A stretch of DNA of 64,000 nucleotides, taken from positions 1 to 64,000 of the forward strand of contig CALNBM010000015.1 in the NCBI GenBank assembly GCA_937874195.1, read 5' to 3'. The notes below the pieces were generated by a model. That model did no database searches. It was not told the origin of the DNA and was given only the letters and a program-made list of their open reading frames with translations. The translations under genes and the position numbers were made by a program. Positions 45,046 to 55,039 of this stretch are shown piece after piece. The stretch's first letter is position 1, and every line of letters begins with the position of its first letter. Origin of the DNA: an uncultured Clostridia bacterium (lineage in GTDB: Bacteria > Bacillota > Clostridia > Christensenellales > UBA1242).

Positions 45046-45366
45046 TTATTTAGGGCTAAAAGTTATGCATGTTGCATCCTTTTCACATTCATTTATACAT
45101 ATTCCGTTAGCAACGCAATCGGTTTTATTATTATACAAACAGTGTGCATTGCATTTTATATTAACATCCAAATTATGGCGATAAGGATGCAGTTCGGGTG
45201 CTGCTTCGAACATAGTTTTACTAACATCTTGCTTTTGCTTTTCATCGATTTTTTTAGCTTCATCGAAAGTGGAACATTGATAATTTTTTGTAACCTTTAT
45301 GCTCTCACTCTCACATGAATAACAATTGTTAAACTTACATTTTAGTTGCCTGCATTTTAAATCCAT
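45046..45366 (-). CDS. cysteine-rich protein with two DUF1540-like modules
   Basis: A 106-residue protein with eleven cysteines. The C-terminal half (IKCNAHCLYNNKTDCVAN followed by ICINECEKDATCITF) is a clear DUF1540 module, and the N-terminal part (LKCRQLKCKFNNCYSCESE...QCSTF) is a second, reduced copy. Such proteins are small, probably zinc-binding, and common in clostridia; their role is unknown. It is divergent from rplI. Confidence 0.82.
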   Translation of the reverse strand: MDLKCRQLKCKFNNCYSCESESIKVTKNYQCSTFDEAKKIDEKQKQDVSKTMFEAAPELHPYRHNLDVNIKCNAHCLYNNKTDCVANGICINECEKDATCITFSPK

Positions 45367-45442
45367 ATTGTTATAAACTCCTATATTGTTATGATTTAAT
45401 TTTAACCAATTTGTTATATTTAATTCAAAACAGCCATTTTAT

Positions 45443-45471
45443 TTGCAAGTTTTCCAGTCCTATGCTAGAAT
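45443..45471 (+). promoter_or_regulatory. promoter of rplI
   Basis: TTGCAA (45443-45448), a 17-bp spacer and an extended -10, TGCTAGAAT (box at 45466-45471). The first base of the leader would be just before the AGGAG ribosome site. Confidence 0.75.
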
Positions 45472-45493
45472 TTATTTGAATAGGAGAATAAAT

Positions 45494-45934
45494 ATGAAAG
45501 TTGTGTTACTTAAAGATTTGAAAGGCAAAGGTAAGAAAGGCGACATAATTAATGTGAACGATGGATATGCAGTGAATTTTTTAGTGCCAAATGGCTATGC
45601 AGTTGTTGGAAATGCAAGCAATTTAAACGAAGCAAAACAAGCAAGCGCAGCTCTTGATTATCAAGCAAAGTTGCAAAAAGAAAACGCTGTAAAACTAGCG
45701 GAAAACTTAAAAGACGTGGATGTTACTGTAAGCATAAAATGCGGGCAAAATGGCAAAATATTTGGCAGTGTAACAAATAAAGAAGTTGCCACCGCTCTTG
45801 AAAATTTGGGCTACGAAGTGGATAAGAAAAAAATTGAATTTTTAAGCATTAAATCGCTTGGGAGTTACACTGCAAAACTAAAACTTCACCCACAAGTTTC
45901 GGTTACAATTCCAGTTACTGTGGTTGCAGAATAA
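45494..45934 (+). CDS. rplI: 50S ribosomal protein L9
   Basis: A 146-residue ribosomal protein of normal length. [38 protein letters not shown] start is the L9 signature: the N-terminal domain binds 23S rRNA. The long connecting helix (about 40-75) and the C-terminal domain with [16 protein letters not shown] follow. The start is the ATG at 45494, with TAGGAG upstream; an upstream in-frame ATG would run through the promoter. It is encoded alone, away from the rpsF-ssb-rpsR or dnaB genes that often accompany it. Confidence 0.97.
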   Translation: MKVVLLKDLKGKGKKGDIINVNDGYAVNFLVPNGYAVVGNASNLNEAKQASAALDYQAKLQKENAVKLAENLKDVDVTVSIKCGQNGKIFGSVTNKEVATALENLGYEVDKKKIEFLSIKSLGSYTAKLKLHPQVSVTIPVTVVAE

Positions 45935-46167
45935 AAACTAAGTCAAATAATATTTAATAAGAATTAAAAACAAATTAAATTATTTCTACAAGTGCAAAAT
46001 AAAAAACGAACACAAAGCAAACACAAAATGTTTCAAGGTTACTAATCTTTAAGATGCAATCGAATATAAAAGCGGACTTAACGGTTTGCTATTTTTATTT
46101 TGCTTTATACATAAATTTCAAATTATAACGCAAAATAATTATAAAACAGTTATAAAGAGAGAAAAAT

Positions 46168-46974
46168 ATGTCTAATAAAAAAATAATATCGCATGCTTTT
46201 TTAATAACAACTTTTTTTGGAGCAATTATAGTTTTTATTCTTGCAAATAGTTTGCCTATTAATGGCACAACAACTGCGCAAATTTACGCTAATAACCAAA
46301 CACTTTTTAATCCAGCAGCTTTCACTCATTATGTATGGATACCACTCGCTCTCATGCAATTAGCTTATATTTTATACGCTTTTGGTGTTTTTAAAAGAAA
46401 ATGTATAAGTGAAAACGCGATAATAGTAACAAGTGCTTTTGCAAGTTTATTTTATATATTGACTGCCGGATGGGTTATTGTTTGGCAATATGAACTATTG
46501 TTTGTGGGCGTACTTTTAAATATACTTATGGGGGTTTCGCTTTTTCTACTTAACGCTCATTTACAATCTTTGAATGTTAAAGGGGTTTGCACGCTTTTAA
46601 CAACAATGCCTTTTCTATCATTACTTTCATGGGTAACATTTATTACTTCGTTAAACTTTTTTATTTTGTTTGTTTCACTGGACCTTGTTCAAAATCTTGC
46701 TGTTTGGGCAATCGTGAACCTTGCAATAACCACAATCATTGCAATTATTGCGAGCGGAACATTTGCGAGCCTATTTTATATTGCTATAATGTTGTGGAGT
46801 TTTATTGGATTGTTAGTTGAGCATATAACGGTTTATAACAGCACACACCTTGATATGATTTACTCCATAATTCTTGCAATGTTCCTGTTAGTACTAACAG
46901 CAGTTTTCATAATTTACAGTTACGCAAAAATTAAAAACAACAAACTCACCAAAATGATTAAAGATAAAAAATAA
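46168..46974 (+). CDS. TspO/MBR-related polytopic membrane protein
   Basis: A 268-residue protein with about seven to eight helices. The segment ANSLPINGTTTAQIYANN, then LFNPAAFTHYVWIPLALMQLAYILY, matches the N-terminal pattern of tryptophan-rich/TspO-related proteins of Bacillota (N-x-LP-x-NG-x-TT, then F-x-PA-x-x-T-x-x-W). The ligand and role of this branch are unknown. It stands alone, with a ribosome site (AAAGAGAG) before the ATG. Confidence 0.65.
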   Translation: MSNKKIISHAFLITTFFGAIIVFILANSLPINGTTTAQIYANNQTLFNPAAFTHYVWIPLALMQLAYILYAFGVFKRKCISENAIIVTSAFASLFYILTAGWVIVWQYELLFVGVLLNILMGVSLFLLNAHLQSLNVKGVCTLLTTMPFLSLLSWVTFITSLNFFILFVSLDLVQNLAVWAIVNLAITTIIAIIASGTFASLFYIAIMLWSFIGLLVEHITVYNSTHLDMIYSIILAMFLLVLTAVFIIYSYAKIKNNKLTKMIKDKK

Positions 46975-47194
46975 ATCATGTTTTAATAACAATAAAAATA
47001 AAGAAATTATTTTTATAGAGTAGTAAAAAACAAAGTCACGAAAAAAAAGTTTTTTTAAAAAAAATGCGTTAAAACACACAAAGATTAGAAAAAAATCCGC
47101 AATAATTAAGTAAAAGACACTACAATAAAGATAATAGACTTTGGCCGAGATACAAGAGCATTTTTAGATTAATATTAACTATAATCTAAACTTA

Positions 47195-47234
47195 AAAAAA
47201 TCCGCAAGTGACAAAGTCATTCGCGGATTTTTTC
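47195..47234. terminator. bidirectional terminator
   Basis: AAATCCGC pairs with GCGGATTT, and the inner bases (GTGAC with GTCAT) extend the stem around a 3-base loop. A and T runs flank both sides. It ends the leftward DUF1858 gene and could act on rightward transcripts. Confidence 0.88.
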
Positions 47235-47239
47235 CGAGC

Positions 47240-47431
47240 CTATTTTAGTTGGTTGAGTTTTTCAAGCATCAACTCCAAATCAACATTATGTGACTCACTT
47301 GCTTCTTCAAGGGTTTCCATAGTGCTCATAGGACACCCAAAACAATGCATTCCAAATCCCATTAAAATAGTTTTAGCTTCTTTATTAACTTTTAAAACTT
47401 CACTAATTGTCATATTTTTATTGAATTTCAT
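47240..47431 (-). CDS. DUF1858 protein (CxxC, hybrid-cluster-protein-associated type)
   Basis: A 63-residue protein: MKFNKNMTISEVLKVN, then a helix and MGFGMHCFGCPMSTMETLEE, which is the DUF1858 pattern with C-F-G-C. Such small proteins are thought to have a redox or metal-related role, often beside hybrid cluster protein genes. The start is the ATG at 47431, with GGAG seven bases upstream; a longer frame to 47491 has no support. It lies just downstream of the SPFH gene region on the same strand but reads as a separate unit. Confidence 0.85.
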   Translation of the reverse strand: MKFNKNMTISEVLKVNKEAKTILMGFGMHCFGCPMSTMETLEEASESHNVDLELMLEKLNQLK

Positions 47432-47520
47432 ATTATTCTCCAATTCTGTATTTGTAGCCACTGGCAGTAATCTACTAAAATAGTTTATCACAAAAGTATA
47501 TTAATATCAATGATTTTTTC

Positions 47521-48462
47521 TTAATCGGATTTACCACAATGCGGACAATATTTAAACATCTCCGAGTATTCAACAGAACAATGTGAACATATTTTAGAGC
47601 CACTTATACTATATGATGAACCCATTGTTTGAGCAGTACCCTCAACGCTTTCGCTATTAGTAAGAAAAGCAGATTTTTCATTTTGATTTATAAACCCACC
47701 TTTGAGTAGTGACAACGCCTCTTTAGCAAATACGCCTTCCTTTATTTGTTTGTCTGCAATATATTTATTAACTAGTATTCGTTTGGTTTTATTAATATTA
47801 AGCGACTTCAATTGAACAAAATAAATTCTAAACCCAATTTTATCATATTCAAATTCTAATTTATCAGAAAGATAACTGGTTATCATACCTTTATCGTCCA
47901 GCACTTCCACAAACTCAAACTTCGCCTTTTCAATCAATGTATTGATTTTATTACCTATTGAAAGTCCTAGTTCGCTTTCTGCAATAGATTGATTAATATA
48001 TCCATTTCCAATAAGAAGAGTTTCTATAAACTTAATCGGTTCTGTTATTTGAAGAGTACATACCCCATTTGCTTTCCCCTTTACAACACCGAATTTCTTG
48101 CTATCTTTTTTAAAAGGCATATCTGAAAAAAAAGCAAAAAACTTTATTGCTTTTGTGTAAACAAAATACAAATCAACATTAATTGTGGTTGGCTGTTTAC
48201 CGCTTTTGCTAAACCTGCCCACACGCATAAATCGATATGTGCCAAGCAGTGTGCTTTCGTTAAGCGTATGTTTGCCTGCTTGCAAAAGGTCAGTAACCCT
48301 ACCCTTACATACCACCACAACAACAAAATCTGCGGGAATAACTATATTTCTATTAATATGATATTTACCAAAACGCGAAGGATAAAAATACAAAAACTTA
48401 CCTATAAGTTTTTCGCCACATTCTATGTTTTTGTTAAATATTTTTTTTAATCCCGCAAACAT
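47521..48462 (-). CDS. SPFH/band-7-like protein with C-terminal zinc ribbon (YdjI-like)
   Basis: A 313-residue protein. The middle region (about 45-230) has the SPFH-type order: VVVVVCKGRVTDLLQAGKHTL, long strands with a conserved F-G-V-V-KG segment, then the helical NKYIADKQIKEG. The C-terminus is a zinc ribbon, C-S-H-C...C-P-H-C. This is the YdjI/'virion core-like' group, cytoplasmic or membrane-associated scaffolds, sometimes linked to phage-shock-like envelope stress. No PspA-like gene is adjacent. It faces away from the PRC-barrel gene. Confidence 0.78.
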   Translation of the reverse strand: MFAGLKKIFNKNIECGEKLIGKFLYFYPSRFGKYHINRNIVIPADFVVVVVCKGRVTDLLQAGKHTLNESTLLGTYRFMRVGRFSKSGKQPTTINVDLYFVYTKAIKFFAFFSDMPFKKDSKKFGVVKGKANGVCTLQITEPIKFIETLLIGNGYINQSIAESELGLSIGNKINTLIEKAKFEFVEVLDDKGMITSYLSDKLEFEYDKIGFRIYFVQLKSLNINKTKRILVNKYIADKQIKEGVFAKEALSLLKGGFINQNEKSAFLTNSESVEGTAQTMGSSYSISGSKICSHCSVEYSEMFKYCPHCGKSD

Positions 48463-48616
48463 ATTTTCCTTATGAGATTTTTATTATTTTAATTATACCA
48501 AACAATTATAATATTTGCAACATTTTCCGTCAAATCACGCTGTCATATAACCTAAGTAAGTTTAATAATATATAATATTATACTTATTTTAGTCTAAATA
48601 AATAAGGAGATAAAAT

Positions 48617-49372
48617 TTGCAAGCAAGTGAAATTATATCTAAAAAAGTAGCAAGCATTTATGACGGTAAGTTTTCAGGAATAGTTGAAGATATTTTAATT
48701 AATAAGCGATCACATAGACTTATGTTTTTAAAGGTTTATAATGAACAAATTAATCAATATTTCCTTTTAAACGCTAGCAATGTTTATAGTTTTGGGAAAC
48801 ATTTAATTTTAATTAAAAACACATCTTATCTGCAATTAATGGAAAACTTAGATGGTATAGAAAAGCAAGGCTATAACCCCCTAAACACTCTTGTTTTAAA
48901 CTTACAAGGTAAAGAAATAGGAACTGTTTGTGATATAAATTTTTCAAATAATAACTTGATTGAAAGTATTAATGTGAATGGTTATAATGAACAAATTTCA
49001 ATTAAAAACTTGCTGATTATAGGCAAGGAAATATCAATTTTAAACACAACTCCGCCTAAAAAAATATTGGGATTTGCACCAAAAAAAGAGATGCCCAAAA
49101 CTTTGGATTATAAGGTTAATATTATCTCGACAATAGAAAATAAAACGGCAGAACCTAAAACAGAAGAAGCTTTGAATATAAACCCAAACGACCAACCTAA
49201 ACGCATAATCACGGATTATCAATTTTTAATAAACAGAAAAATCACGGATAATATATATATGGCAAACGGCGAATTACTTCTTAGGAAAAACAGTGTGATA
49301 AACTCACAAAGCATAACAAAAGCACGCTTAAACGGTAAGCTTGTTGAACTTACACAAAAAAGCAGAAAATAG
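48617..49372 (+). CDS. PRC-barrel domain protein
   Basis: A 251-residue cytoplasmic protein. Two PRC-barrel-like modules lie in the N-terminal 150 residues: ISKKVASIYDGKFSGIVEDILINKR, and later LVLNLQGKEIGTVCDINFS. A linker and a C-terminal module (NRKITDNIYMANGELLLRKNSVI) follow. The start is a TTG at 48617 with AAGGAG eight bases upstream; no in-frame ATG fits better. Its role is unknown, but PRC barrels act in RNA processing or as scaffolds, and clostridial members are linked to sporulation (YlmC/YrrD-like). Confidence 0.75.
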   Translation: MQASEIISKKVASIYDGKFSGIVEDILINKRSHRLMFLKVYNEQINQYFLLNASNVYSFGKHLILIKNTSYLQLMENLDGIEKQGYNPLNTLVLNLQGKEIGTVCDINFSNNNLIESINVNGYNEQISIKNLLIIGKEISILNTTPPKKILGFAPKKEMPKTLDYKVNIISTIENKTAEPKTEEALNINPNDQPKRIITDYQFLINRKITDNIYMANGELLLRKNSVINSQSITKARLNGKLVELTQKSRK

Positions 49373-49879
49373 ATTTGCAGAAGATAGATTTAATTAATGC
49401 AAAAAGTTTTAATTATTCTTAATATTTCAAAAAATTTAGTGCATTATTTAAAAAATTCAACTCGCAAAAATTGTATATAATAAACATCAAATTAAATTAT
49501 ATTTCACTAATAAAAAACACGCTTTTTTAAAATTATGTAGCAAATTAATCGTATATCAAATAAAATCAAATTTAGAAAAGCTACAATAAAGTAATTCGTA
49601 ATCATATTTTTAATATAACAACTCAAAAATCATTTGTAAGAAGTGTATTGAAGAATGATAATGGTTTGACAATTAGTTTAAGTGGCCTTAGTTGTTATAT
49701 TAAACTTTTACTTTTTTTTAAATTCAAATTTAACAAGCAAATGACAGAAGTAAAAAAAATTGGATATTAATAATACTATTGTATTTCAAAATAATAAAGG
49801 CTCACAAAAGTGAACCCTTATTTTTTTCATTTAACTTACTTTTAAAAGTTTTATATTTTTTTATAATAATTTTTTTCTA
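49373..49879. other. intergenic region before the transfer genes
   Basis: About 500 bp, AT-rich, with no gene. A hairpin terminator is at 49797-49827. This is the left border of the accessory segment; no direct repeat or tRNA that would mark an attachment site was seen. Confidence 0.45.
49797..49827. terminator. terminator past the VirD4 gene
   Basis: AAGG-C-TCAC pairs with GTGA-AC-CCTT and carries a small bulge. Seven T follow on the plus strand and a weaker T-rich stretch on the minus strand. It lies about 50 bp past the stop of the leftward VirD4-like gene. Confidence 0.65.
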
Positions 49880-51910
49880 TTAAAGACTTAATCCCTTTCC
49901 GTCACCTGACTTTCTAAGAACAATTTTATTTCGTTTACGAATATCATAATACATTTCTTCTTCATTAATTGGCCGTGGAATTTTATAGTACTCCCTAGGC
50001 TTTGTAATTGTGTATACTGGTACTTTATAACTAGGTGTAAATATAGATTTTAGCGGTGATTGTTGCAATATTGAAACAATACACTCACCGGAATTAGGTT
50101 TTAATGCAGCAAGTTCGGCAGGATAAATTAATGGACGAGTGTCGATATTTATTGAGGTGGTTGTGCTTGATTGATCGTCTTTTTTGCCTTTGCTTGCTGA
50201 AACATTTTCTGTTTCCACCGTTATATTTCCGCATCGTTTACTAAACTCATCTAAAGAGTTTTGATCGTTGGACGCAATGAAAATATGGATATTGCAGTTA
50301 TCTTTAATAGTTGAAGTAACATCTGAACCATACTTAATATGTAACTGTGCATACGATTGCAAAATAAGCGTAAAGTAAATTCGTCTCGAACGAGCCACAG
50401 TTATAATAGTATCAAAGTTTTCAATTTTAGGCATATTACCAAATTCATCTAATATAAAAAAAACATCTCTGGAAAGCGAACCACCTCGACGGTTTGCCAC
50501 ATCAACTAAAATCTTATATAGTTGAGAAATAAACATAGTTGCTATTGGATGTCGAGTTACCTTCTCATCAGGTATTTTTATAAACAATACCGATGGTTTG
50601 TCTGCGAAAGTTTCTAATTCCATCTCATTAACGCTTGTGGCGTAACAAACGCCTGCATCACTAAATATACCCATACGATCAGTTACAATTCCCATATAGT
50701 TTTTAGCAGTTTTTTCAGTGTTAGACACAACTTGATTGGCAAGTTGAACAGATAAACTTAAATCACTTCGCCCTTGAAAATACTCTGTTATACTTCTAAT
50801 AGGATTGTAAGCGTCATTATCTTTTAAATTCAAAATACGACTAAGGTTAAAAAAATTATATCGATCACGAGTCATACCAAGTTCGGGATTTTCACTATCC
50901 TCTAACATTGCAAGCATGGTACCAAGTATTAAATCTTTTGCACCGCGTTCCCAGATAGGATCACTAGTGCTTTGAACGGGAGCAAGTGTGGTTGTAATAT
51001 CTCTTAAATCTTCAAAAGCTTCGTTTTTAAGGCGTTGTTTAACACTTTCCATTTGAACTTTTAGCGATTCTTCGTCTGCAAAAGCCATGCCATCAAACTC
51101 GTACCATGTTCGATAATACTGTGTTGCGGTAAGAATTAACTTAGTGGTGCGAGGATCTACTTTTTCATGTACTTTAACTTCTTTTTTTAAATTTTCCGCA
51201 CGCATGTTTAAGTCATACGCACGGCTCATTGGATTCCAGCAAGTGCTTTGAAAAGGTTCTTTCAAGTCAAAAACCAACACTTTATATCCTCTGTCACGCA
51301 ATTTTTCACTATGCCTACTGTATAGCTCACCTTTGGGGTCGGTGATAACCATACATGGACGCGCGTGACTTTCACCTAAAATTTGAATAGTAGGATCTGC
51401 AAACTGAGTTGTTTTGCCTGAGCCTGTTGTACCAATAACTAGTGTATGAATACTCTTATACATATTTACTTCTAGTTTCTTTCCTATATATTCTGCTCTT
51501 ATTGGAATTCCAATATTGTCTGAACGGCTTAATTGGTCATAAGTGTGAAACTTAAACTGACTGTCTTTTTTAAGTTTCTCAATCGATAGCCAATTAGTGT
51601 CAAAATACTTGCTTATCTTCCCCTTGGTTTTGACCTTGGCTCCGCTACTACTGCTTTTAGTAAGAGTAAACATACCTTTCCCATCGCCAATAGAAAATAG
51701 TACAAAAACAAACGCCAATAGAAAACCTAACGCAAAAAAACTAAGAAACTTATCATTTGTAAAAAGTGATATATCAAAAATAATATTATTATTAACGATA
51801 AAGCTTGCAAGTATATATGCACCAAAAGCAATAAATAATGAAAAAAGTATTAACATTAATAAAAAATGTATTACTTGCCTAAAAAATGATGGTTTGTTTT
51901 TTTCTGCCAT
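49880..51910 (-). CDS. VirD4/TraG-type type IV secretion coupling ATPase
   Basis: A 676-residue coupling protein that hands DNA-protein substrates to a type IV secretion channel. Two N-terminal helices (about 14-40 and 54-74) anchor it. Walker A is at 160-168 (GTTGSGKTTQF) and is followed by ITDPKGELYSRHSEKLR and WNPMSRAYD. Walker B is FFILDEFGNMPKI (about 480-490), with TLILQSYAQL after it, as in TraG/VirD4. AAGGAAA precedes the ATG. The VirB6-like gene is upstream on the same strand, with a hairpin between. It is a key gene of conjugative elements in Bacillota. Confidence 0.93.
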   Translation of the reverse strand: MAEKNKPSFFRQVIHFLLMLILFSLFIAFGAYILASFIVNNNIIFDISLFTNDKFLSFFALGFLLAFVFVLFSIGDGKGMFTLTKSSSSGAKVKTKGKISKYFDTNWLSIEKLKKDSQFKFHTYDQLSRSDNIGIPIRAEYIGKKLEVNMYKSIHTLVIGTTGSGKTTQFADPTIQILGESHARPCMVITDPKGELYSRHSEKLRDRGYKVLVFDLKEPFQSTCWNPMSRAYDLNMRAENLKKEVKVHEKVDPRTTKLILTATQYYRTWYEFDGMAFADEESLKVQMESVKQRLKNEAFEDLRDITTTLAPVQSTSDPIWERGAKDLILGTMLAMLEDSENPELGMTRDRYNFFNLSRILNLKDNDAYNPIRSITEYFQGRSDLSLSVQLANQVVSNTEKTAKNYMGIVTDRMGIFSDAGVCYATSVNEMELETFADKPSVLFIKIPDEKVTRHPIATMFISQLYKILVDVANRRGGSLSRDVFFILDEFGNMPKIENFDTIITVARSRRIYFTLILQSYAQLHIKYGSDVTSTIKDNCNIHIFIASNDQNSLDEFSKRCGNITVETENVSASKGKKDDQSSTTTSINIDTRPLIYPAELAALKPNSGECIVSILQQSPLKSIFTPSYKVPVYTITKPREYYKIPRPINEEEMYYDIRKRNKIVLRKSGDGKGLSL

Positions 51911-52159
51911 GATTTTTTCCTTTTGAACTATTTTATAAGGATATCTTTAAACGACACTTTTAAGAATCGTTTTTATTAATTATTAGTTAATTTATATCAA
52001 CTTTTGCTCCAAATAAATTTACTCATGGTTGTTGTAAACTGATTTATCGTGGATAAGAATTAAGTTTCCTCGTGTCATTTAAATTTTATAATTTGCAAGT
52101 ATATAAATATATATTTTTAAATTTATAAAACTTAATATTTATGCTTTTGAAATTATAAT

Positions 52160-52194
52160 ATTAGGGGCAGTTTTAAAACTAACATACCCCTAAT
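52160..52194 (-). terminator. hairpin between the two transfer genes (possible attenuator)
   Basis: ATTAGGGG pairs with CCCCTAAT, and the loop contains a second palindrome, AGTTTTAAAACT. The T tract on the minus strand is weak, so partial termination or mRNA processing is possible. It begins a few bases past the stop of the VirB6-like gene. Confidence 0.6.
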
Positions 52195-52198
52195 TATT

Positions 52199-55039
52199 TT
52201 ATTTCTTCATTGATTCTCCTAATTTTTTAAGAAGTTCACCTTGCGATTTTTGATCTTTAGTTGCTTGTTCGATAGCTTTACTAATTTCTTCTACCGACTG
52301 CATTCTCACGCCTCCAATCGCAAATTTTTTCTCAAGGTTACTTAGTGCAGTAGCCATAGCTTTAACACTGTCGGACTTAATTGCTGTTTGTAGTTTATTT
52401 AATTCTTCTTTTATATTTGCATGTTCAAATACAGCATCAATTCTTGTTTCAAATTTACTTTCTATTTGAGTTTTAAAATCTTCAATAGTTATGCCGTTAT
52501 TATCTAAATTATCAAGTACGCTTGATAGTGCAACTTGACTATCATCTGACAATGTTCCATTACTTTTTAATCCGTTCATAACTTTATACATGTCGTTAAG
52601 AGATTCTTCTTTTTGTTGTCGCGCTCTATTTACACCATCATTATCTCCTGAAGCTAACGCTTTTTGTTCTTTATCATTAGCCCGTTTATATAAATCCGCA
52701 AGGTGTTGAAGACTATCTTTAGCTATAACAACTTCTTTGTTTTGCGAATCTCTTGTTTGATGAACTTGCTGTTCATAGGACGCACTCGTAGCTTTAGCAG
52801 TAGCGATTGCATTGCTGCCTTCTACCGAATCAGCTATACTACCCATATTATTTTTAGATTTCTCTTCTTTTTTATCAGATCTTGCTTTAGTATAATCTTT
52901 CGTGATTTGTTCGGTTAACTCATTTCTAGATGCAAATTCCTTATAAACAGCGTCAGTTCCTTGAGCTGTAAACATTTTACCTGTGTAATCATTAAAAGCT
53001 TTAATAGGTGTAGCATTATTTATGTGCGCCGAAACCACATTTCTGCCTCTTGATTTTAAAGTTTCACCTTTTAAATACCTTTTTTGAAGATTAGGATTTT
53101 CACTTACTGCTGCTTGTTTTGCTTTTAATGTGTCTGCTTTAGCACCCTCATAATCCCTATCCGCAATTTTAGATGCATCTTCCGCAGCTTTGAAATCAGC
53201 CAAACTACTACTTCCGCTTCTTTCAAGATCATCTCGAATAAGTTCTTTTTCACCTTCATCTAGTTCGTTATAATTACGCCCCCATATTTGTTGTGAGGTT
53301 TTGTTAAGGTCTTGCGTTAAATTTTGTTTTGCAGTGTCCATTTTTTCTTTAGCAGCAGTTTTTTCACTTAATTTTTGACTCTGTATTGCCTCTTCCTTCT
53401 CACCGGCAGTATTATATGCGAGGTCTGCCTGCATTTTAGCAGACATTGACATTCCAGCACCTATCGCTAAAGCGCCACCAGTGGCAATAACACCACCCAC
53501 TCTTCCTGCAGTTGTAGCAGCTTTTTTAATATTATCATCAACTTCTTTTTTCATTTGTGCGCCTGACGACATAGCATCTTCCGCACCAATTAATTGAGAA
53601 ATCACTCCGTTGAAGTTTTTAATCATTAAGCAACCCACTAAAACAACTAACAATTGGAATATATTATTATAAAATCCAGCGGTAAAGTTCATCCACACGC
53701 TTGGTGAATTTTCTTTAAATATCTCTATTTTATTTATTACATTAACGATATCAAAAAATAAATTTAATCCCACAACAGTTCCATAAGCACTTAAAACTTG
53801 ACCTATAAATTTACCACGCCACTTTGAAAGAGCGCTTCCGTTATCTATTGGAGCCATTGCTATAATTGGCGGAGATATAACAAATAATATAATGACCATA
53901 TATAATCTCATAATCAAACCAAAACAAACAAAGAGCAAACTTTTAAGAGCAAACCATCCTGCTAAATACATTAAGAAATAATTTATATCATTAAGGTTAT
54001 AAAAATAAAACACTGCTTTATAGTTGGTGTAATTTAAACCATCTCCTGCTTTAATTTGTGTTTTATAAAATAAACTTCCATTATCACCTATTGCTTTAGA
54101 AGTCCTTAATGAAAAAGTAGAGTCTAGCCTGCTAGCTAATGCTTCGCCCCATACATCTCCTGATACATTTACTGTATCTATATTACTAGGCAATATAGCA
54201 ATTGTTTTAAATGTAAATGATGGAGGAGTAGGTTTTGACGACCGATCTTCAAATTTTACAGCAAAATTATTATAAAATGTATAGAAATTGCCAAGAAGAT
54301 AAACTGGTGCTTTCGCCAGTCCGGATATTTTTGATACACTTCCTTTATCAACACGATAAGAATAGCGTTCTTCACCAACGCGTAGCTTAATTTCATAATC
54401 CCAATTATCAATCTCCATGAAATAAGGCAACTTTTGAAAGTTACCTGAACTTCCATGTCCATCTATAGCAGGACCAGCGTTAACTAATTTCGATTCGCCC
54501 GCCCTAATAGGATTTGCATCATAAGCGGAAATTTTAAATATTTGCCCGCTTATTGTTGTCCCAGCATTTGTACTTGTGGCATTATCTAAAATTCGTAAAA
54601 GTTGATTTGATAAAATAATTCCCGCAATACAACTAATAGGTACAATAAGAAACATTACTAATGATTTAAGCGCTTGACTTATTATATTTCCACGCGAGTT
54701 TTTAGCACCTTCTGAAGTATATTCAATTCTTATAAATTGAATAATCGTAAAAAGAAATAAAAGAAGCATTCCAACAATTATCAATGAAGCAAAAGCATCC
54801 ACTACTTGCTTACTTTTAAAAATGTCTAATAAAATGTCGCCTTCAGTTGTGTTAGCTCCTGTTTTAGCTGATAACCCTGCCAGTCTTCTAAAAACATCTT
54901 GAACAAAATCTAAAAGCATTAAAAGGACAGTGCCAATTTTATATAACATCTGCATAAATGAATTTATAAAATCAGCAAACCACATTAAAATCGTAGGTGC
55001 TATATATTCTATTCCAAAAGCTGCCAATCTTGACATCAT
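52199..55039 (-). CDS. VirB6/TrbL-like polytopic T4SS protein (ICE transmembrane protein)
   Basis: A 946-residue protein. About seven to eight helices are arranged as N-terminal ones (about 12-45, 78-102, 125-148), an extracytoplasmic loop of about 200 residues, then a central cluster (about 365-480) ending near LLVVLVGCLMIKNFNGVI and SQLIGAEDAMSSG. A glycine-rich helix follows at about 515-535. The last 400 residues are a charged, coiled-coil, cytoplasmic tail rich in A, K, E and Q. The layout matches the VirB6/TrbL class and, in particular, the large ICE transmembrane proteins known from mycoplasma and clostridial elements. ATG-ATG starts at 55039/55036 are both possible; the AAGGGGG ribosome site is unusually far (about 13 bases). 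Confidence 0.8.
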   Translation of the reverse strand: MMSRLAAFGIEYIAPTILMWFADFINSFMQMLYKIGTVLLMLLDFVQDVFRRLAGLSAKTGANTTEGDILLDIFKSKQVVDAFASLIIVGMLLLFLFTIIQFIRIEYTSEGAKNSRGNIISQALKSLVMFLIVPISCIAGIILSNQLLRILDNATSTNAGTTISGQIFKISAYDANPIRAGESKLVNAGPAIDGHGSSGNFQKLPYFMEIDNWDYEIKLRVGEERYSYRVDKGSVSKISGLAKAPVYLLGNFYTFYNNFAVKFEDRSSKPTPPSFTFKTIAILPSNIDTVNVSGDVWGEALASRLDSTFSLRTSKAIGDNGSLFYKTQIKAGDGLNYTNYKAVFYFYNLNDINYFLMYLAGWFALKSLLFVCFGLIMRLYMVIILFVISPPIIAMAPIDNGSALSKWRGKFIGQVLSAYGTVVGLNLFFDIVNVINKIEIFKENSPSVWMNFTAGFYNNIFQLLVVLVGCLMIKNFNGVISQLIGAEDAMSSGAQMKKEVDDNIKKAATTAGRVGGVIATGGALAIGAGMSMSAKMQADLAYNTAGEKEEAIQSQKLSEKTAAKEKMDTAKQNLTQDLNKTSQQIWGRNYNELDEGEKELIRDDLERSGSSSLADFKAAEDASKIADRDYEGAKADTLKAKQAAVSENPNLQKRYLKGETLKSRGRNVVSAHINNATPIKAFNDYTGKMFTAQGTDAVYKEFASRNELTEQITKDYTKARSDKKEEKSKNNMGSIADSVEGSNAIATAKATSASYEQQVHQTRDSQNKEVVIAKDSLQHLADLYKRANDKEQKALASGDNDGVNRARQQKEESLNDMYKVMNGLKSNGTLSDDSQVALSSVLDNLDNNGITIEDFKTQIESKFETRIDAVFEHANIKEELNKLQTAIKSDSVKAMATALSNLEKKFAIGGVRMQSVEEISKAIEQATKDQKSQGELLKKLGESMKK

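Noticed and set aside
45443..45493. Longer start of rplI
   Set aside because: The extra codons run through the -35/-10 promoter, and the L9 family begins at MKVVLL.
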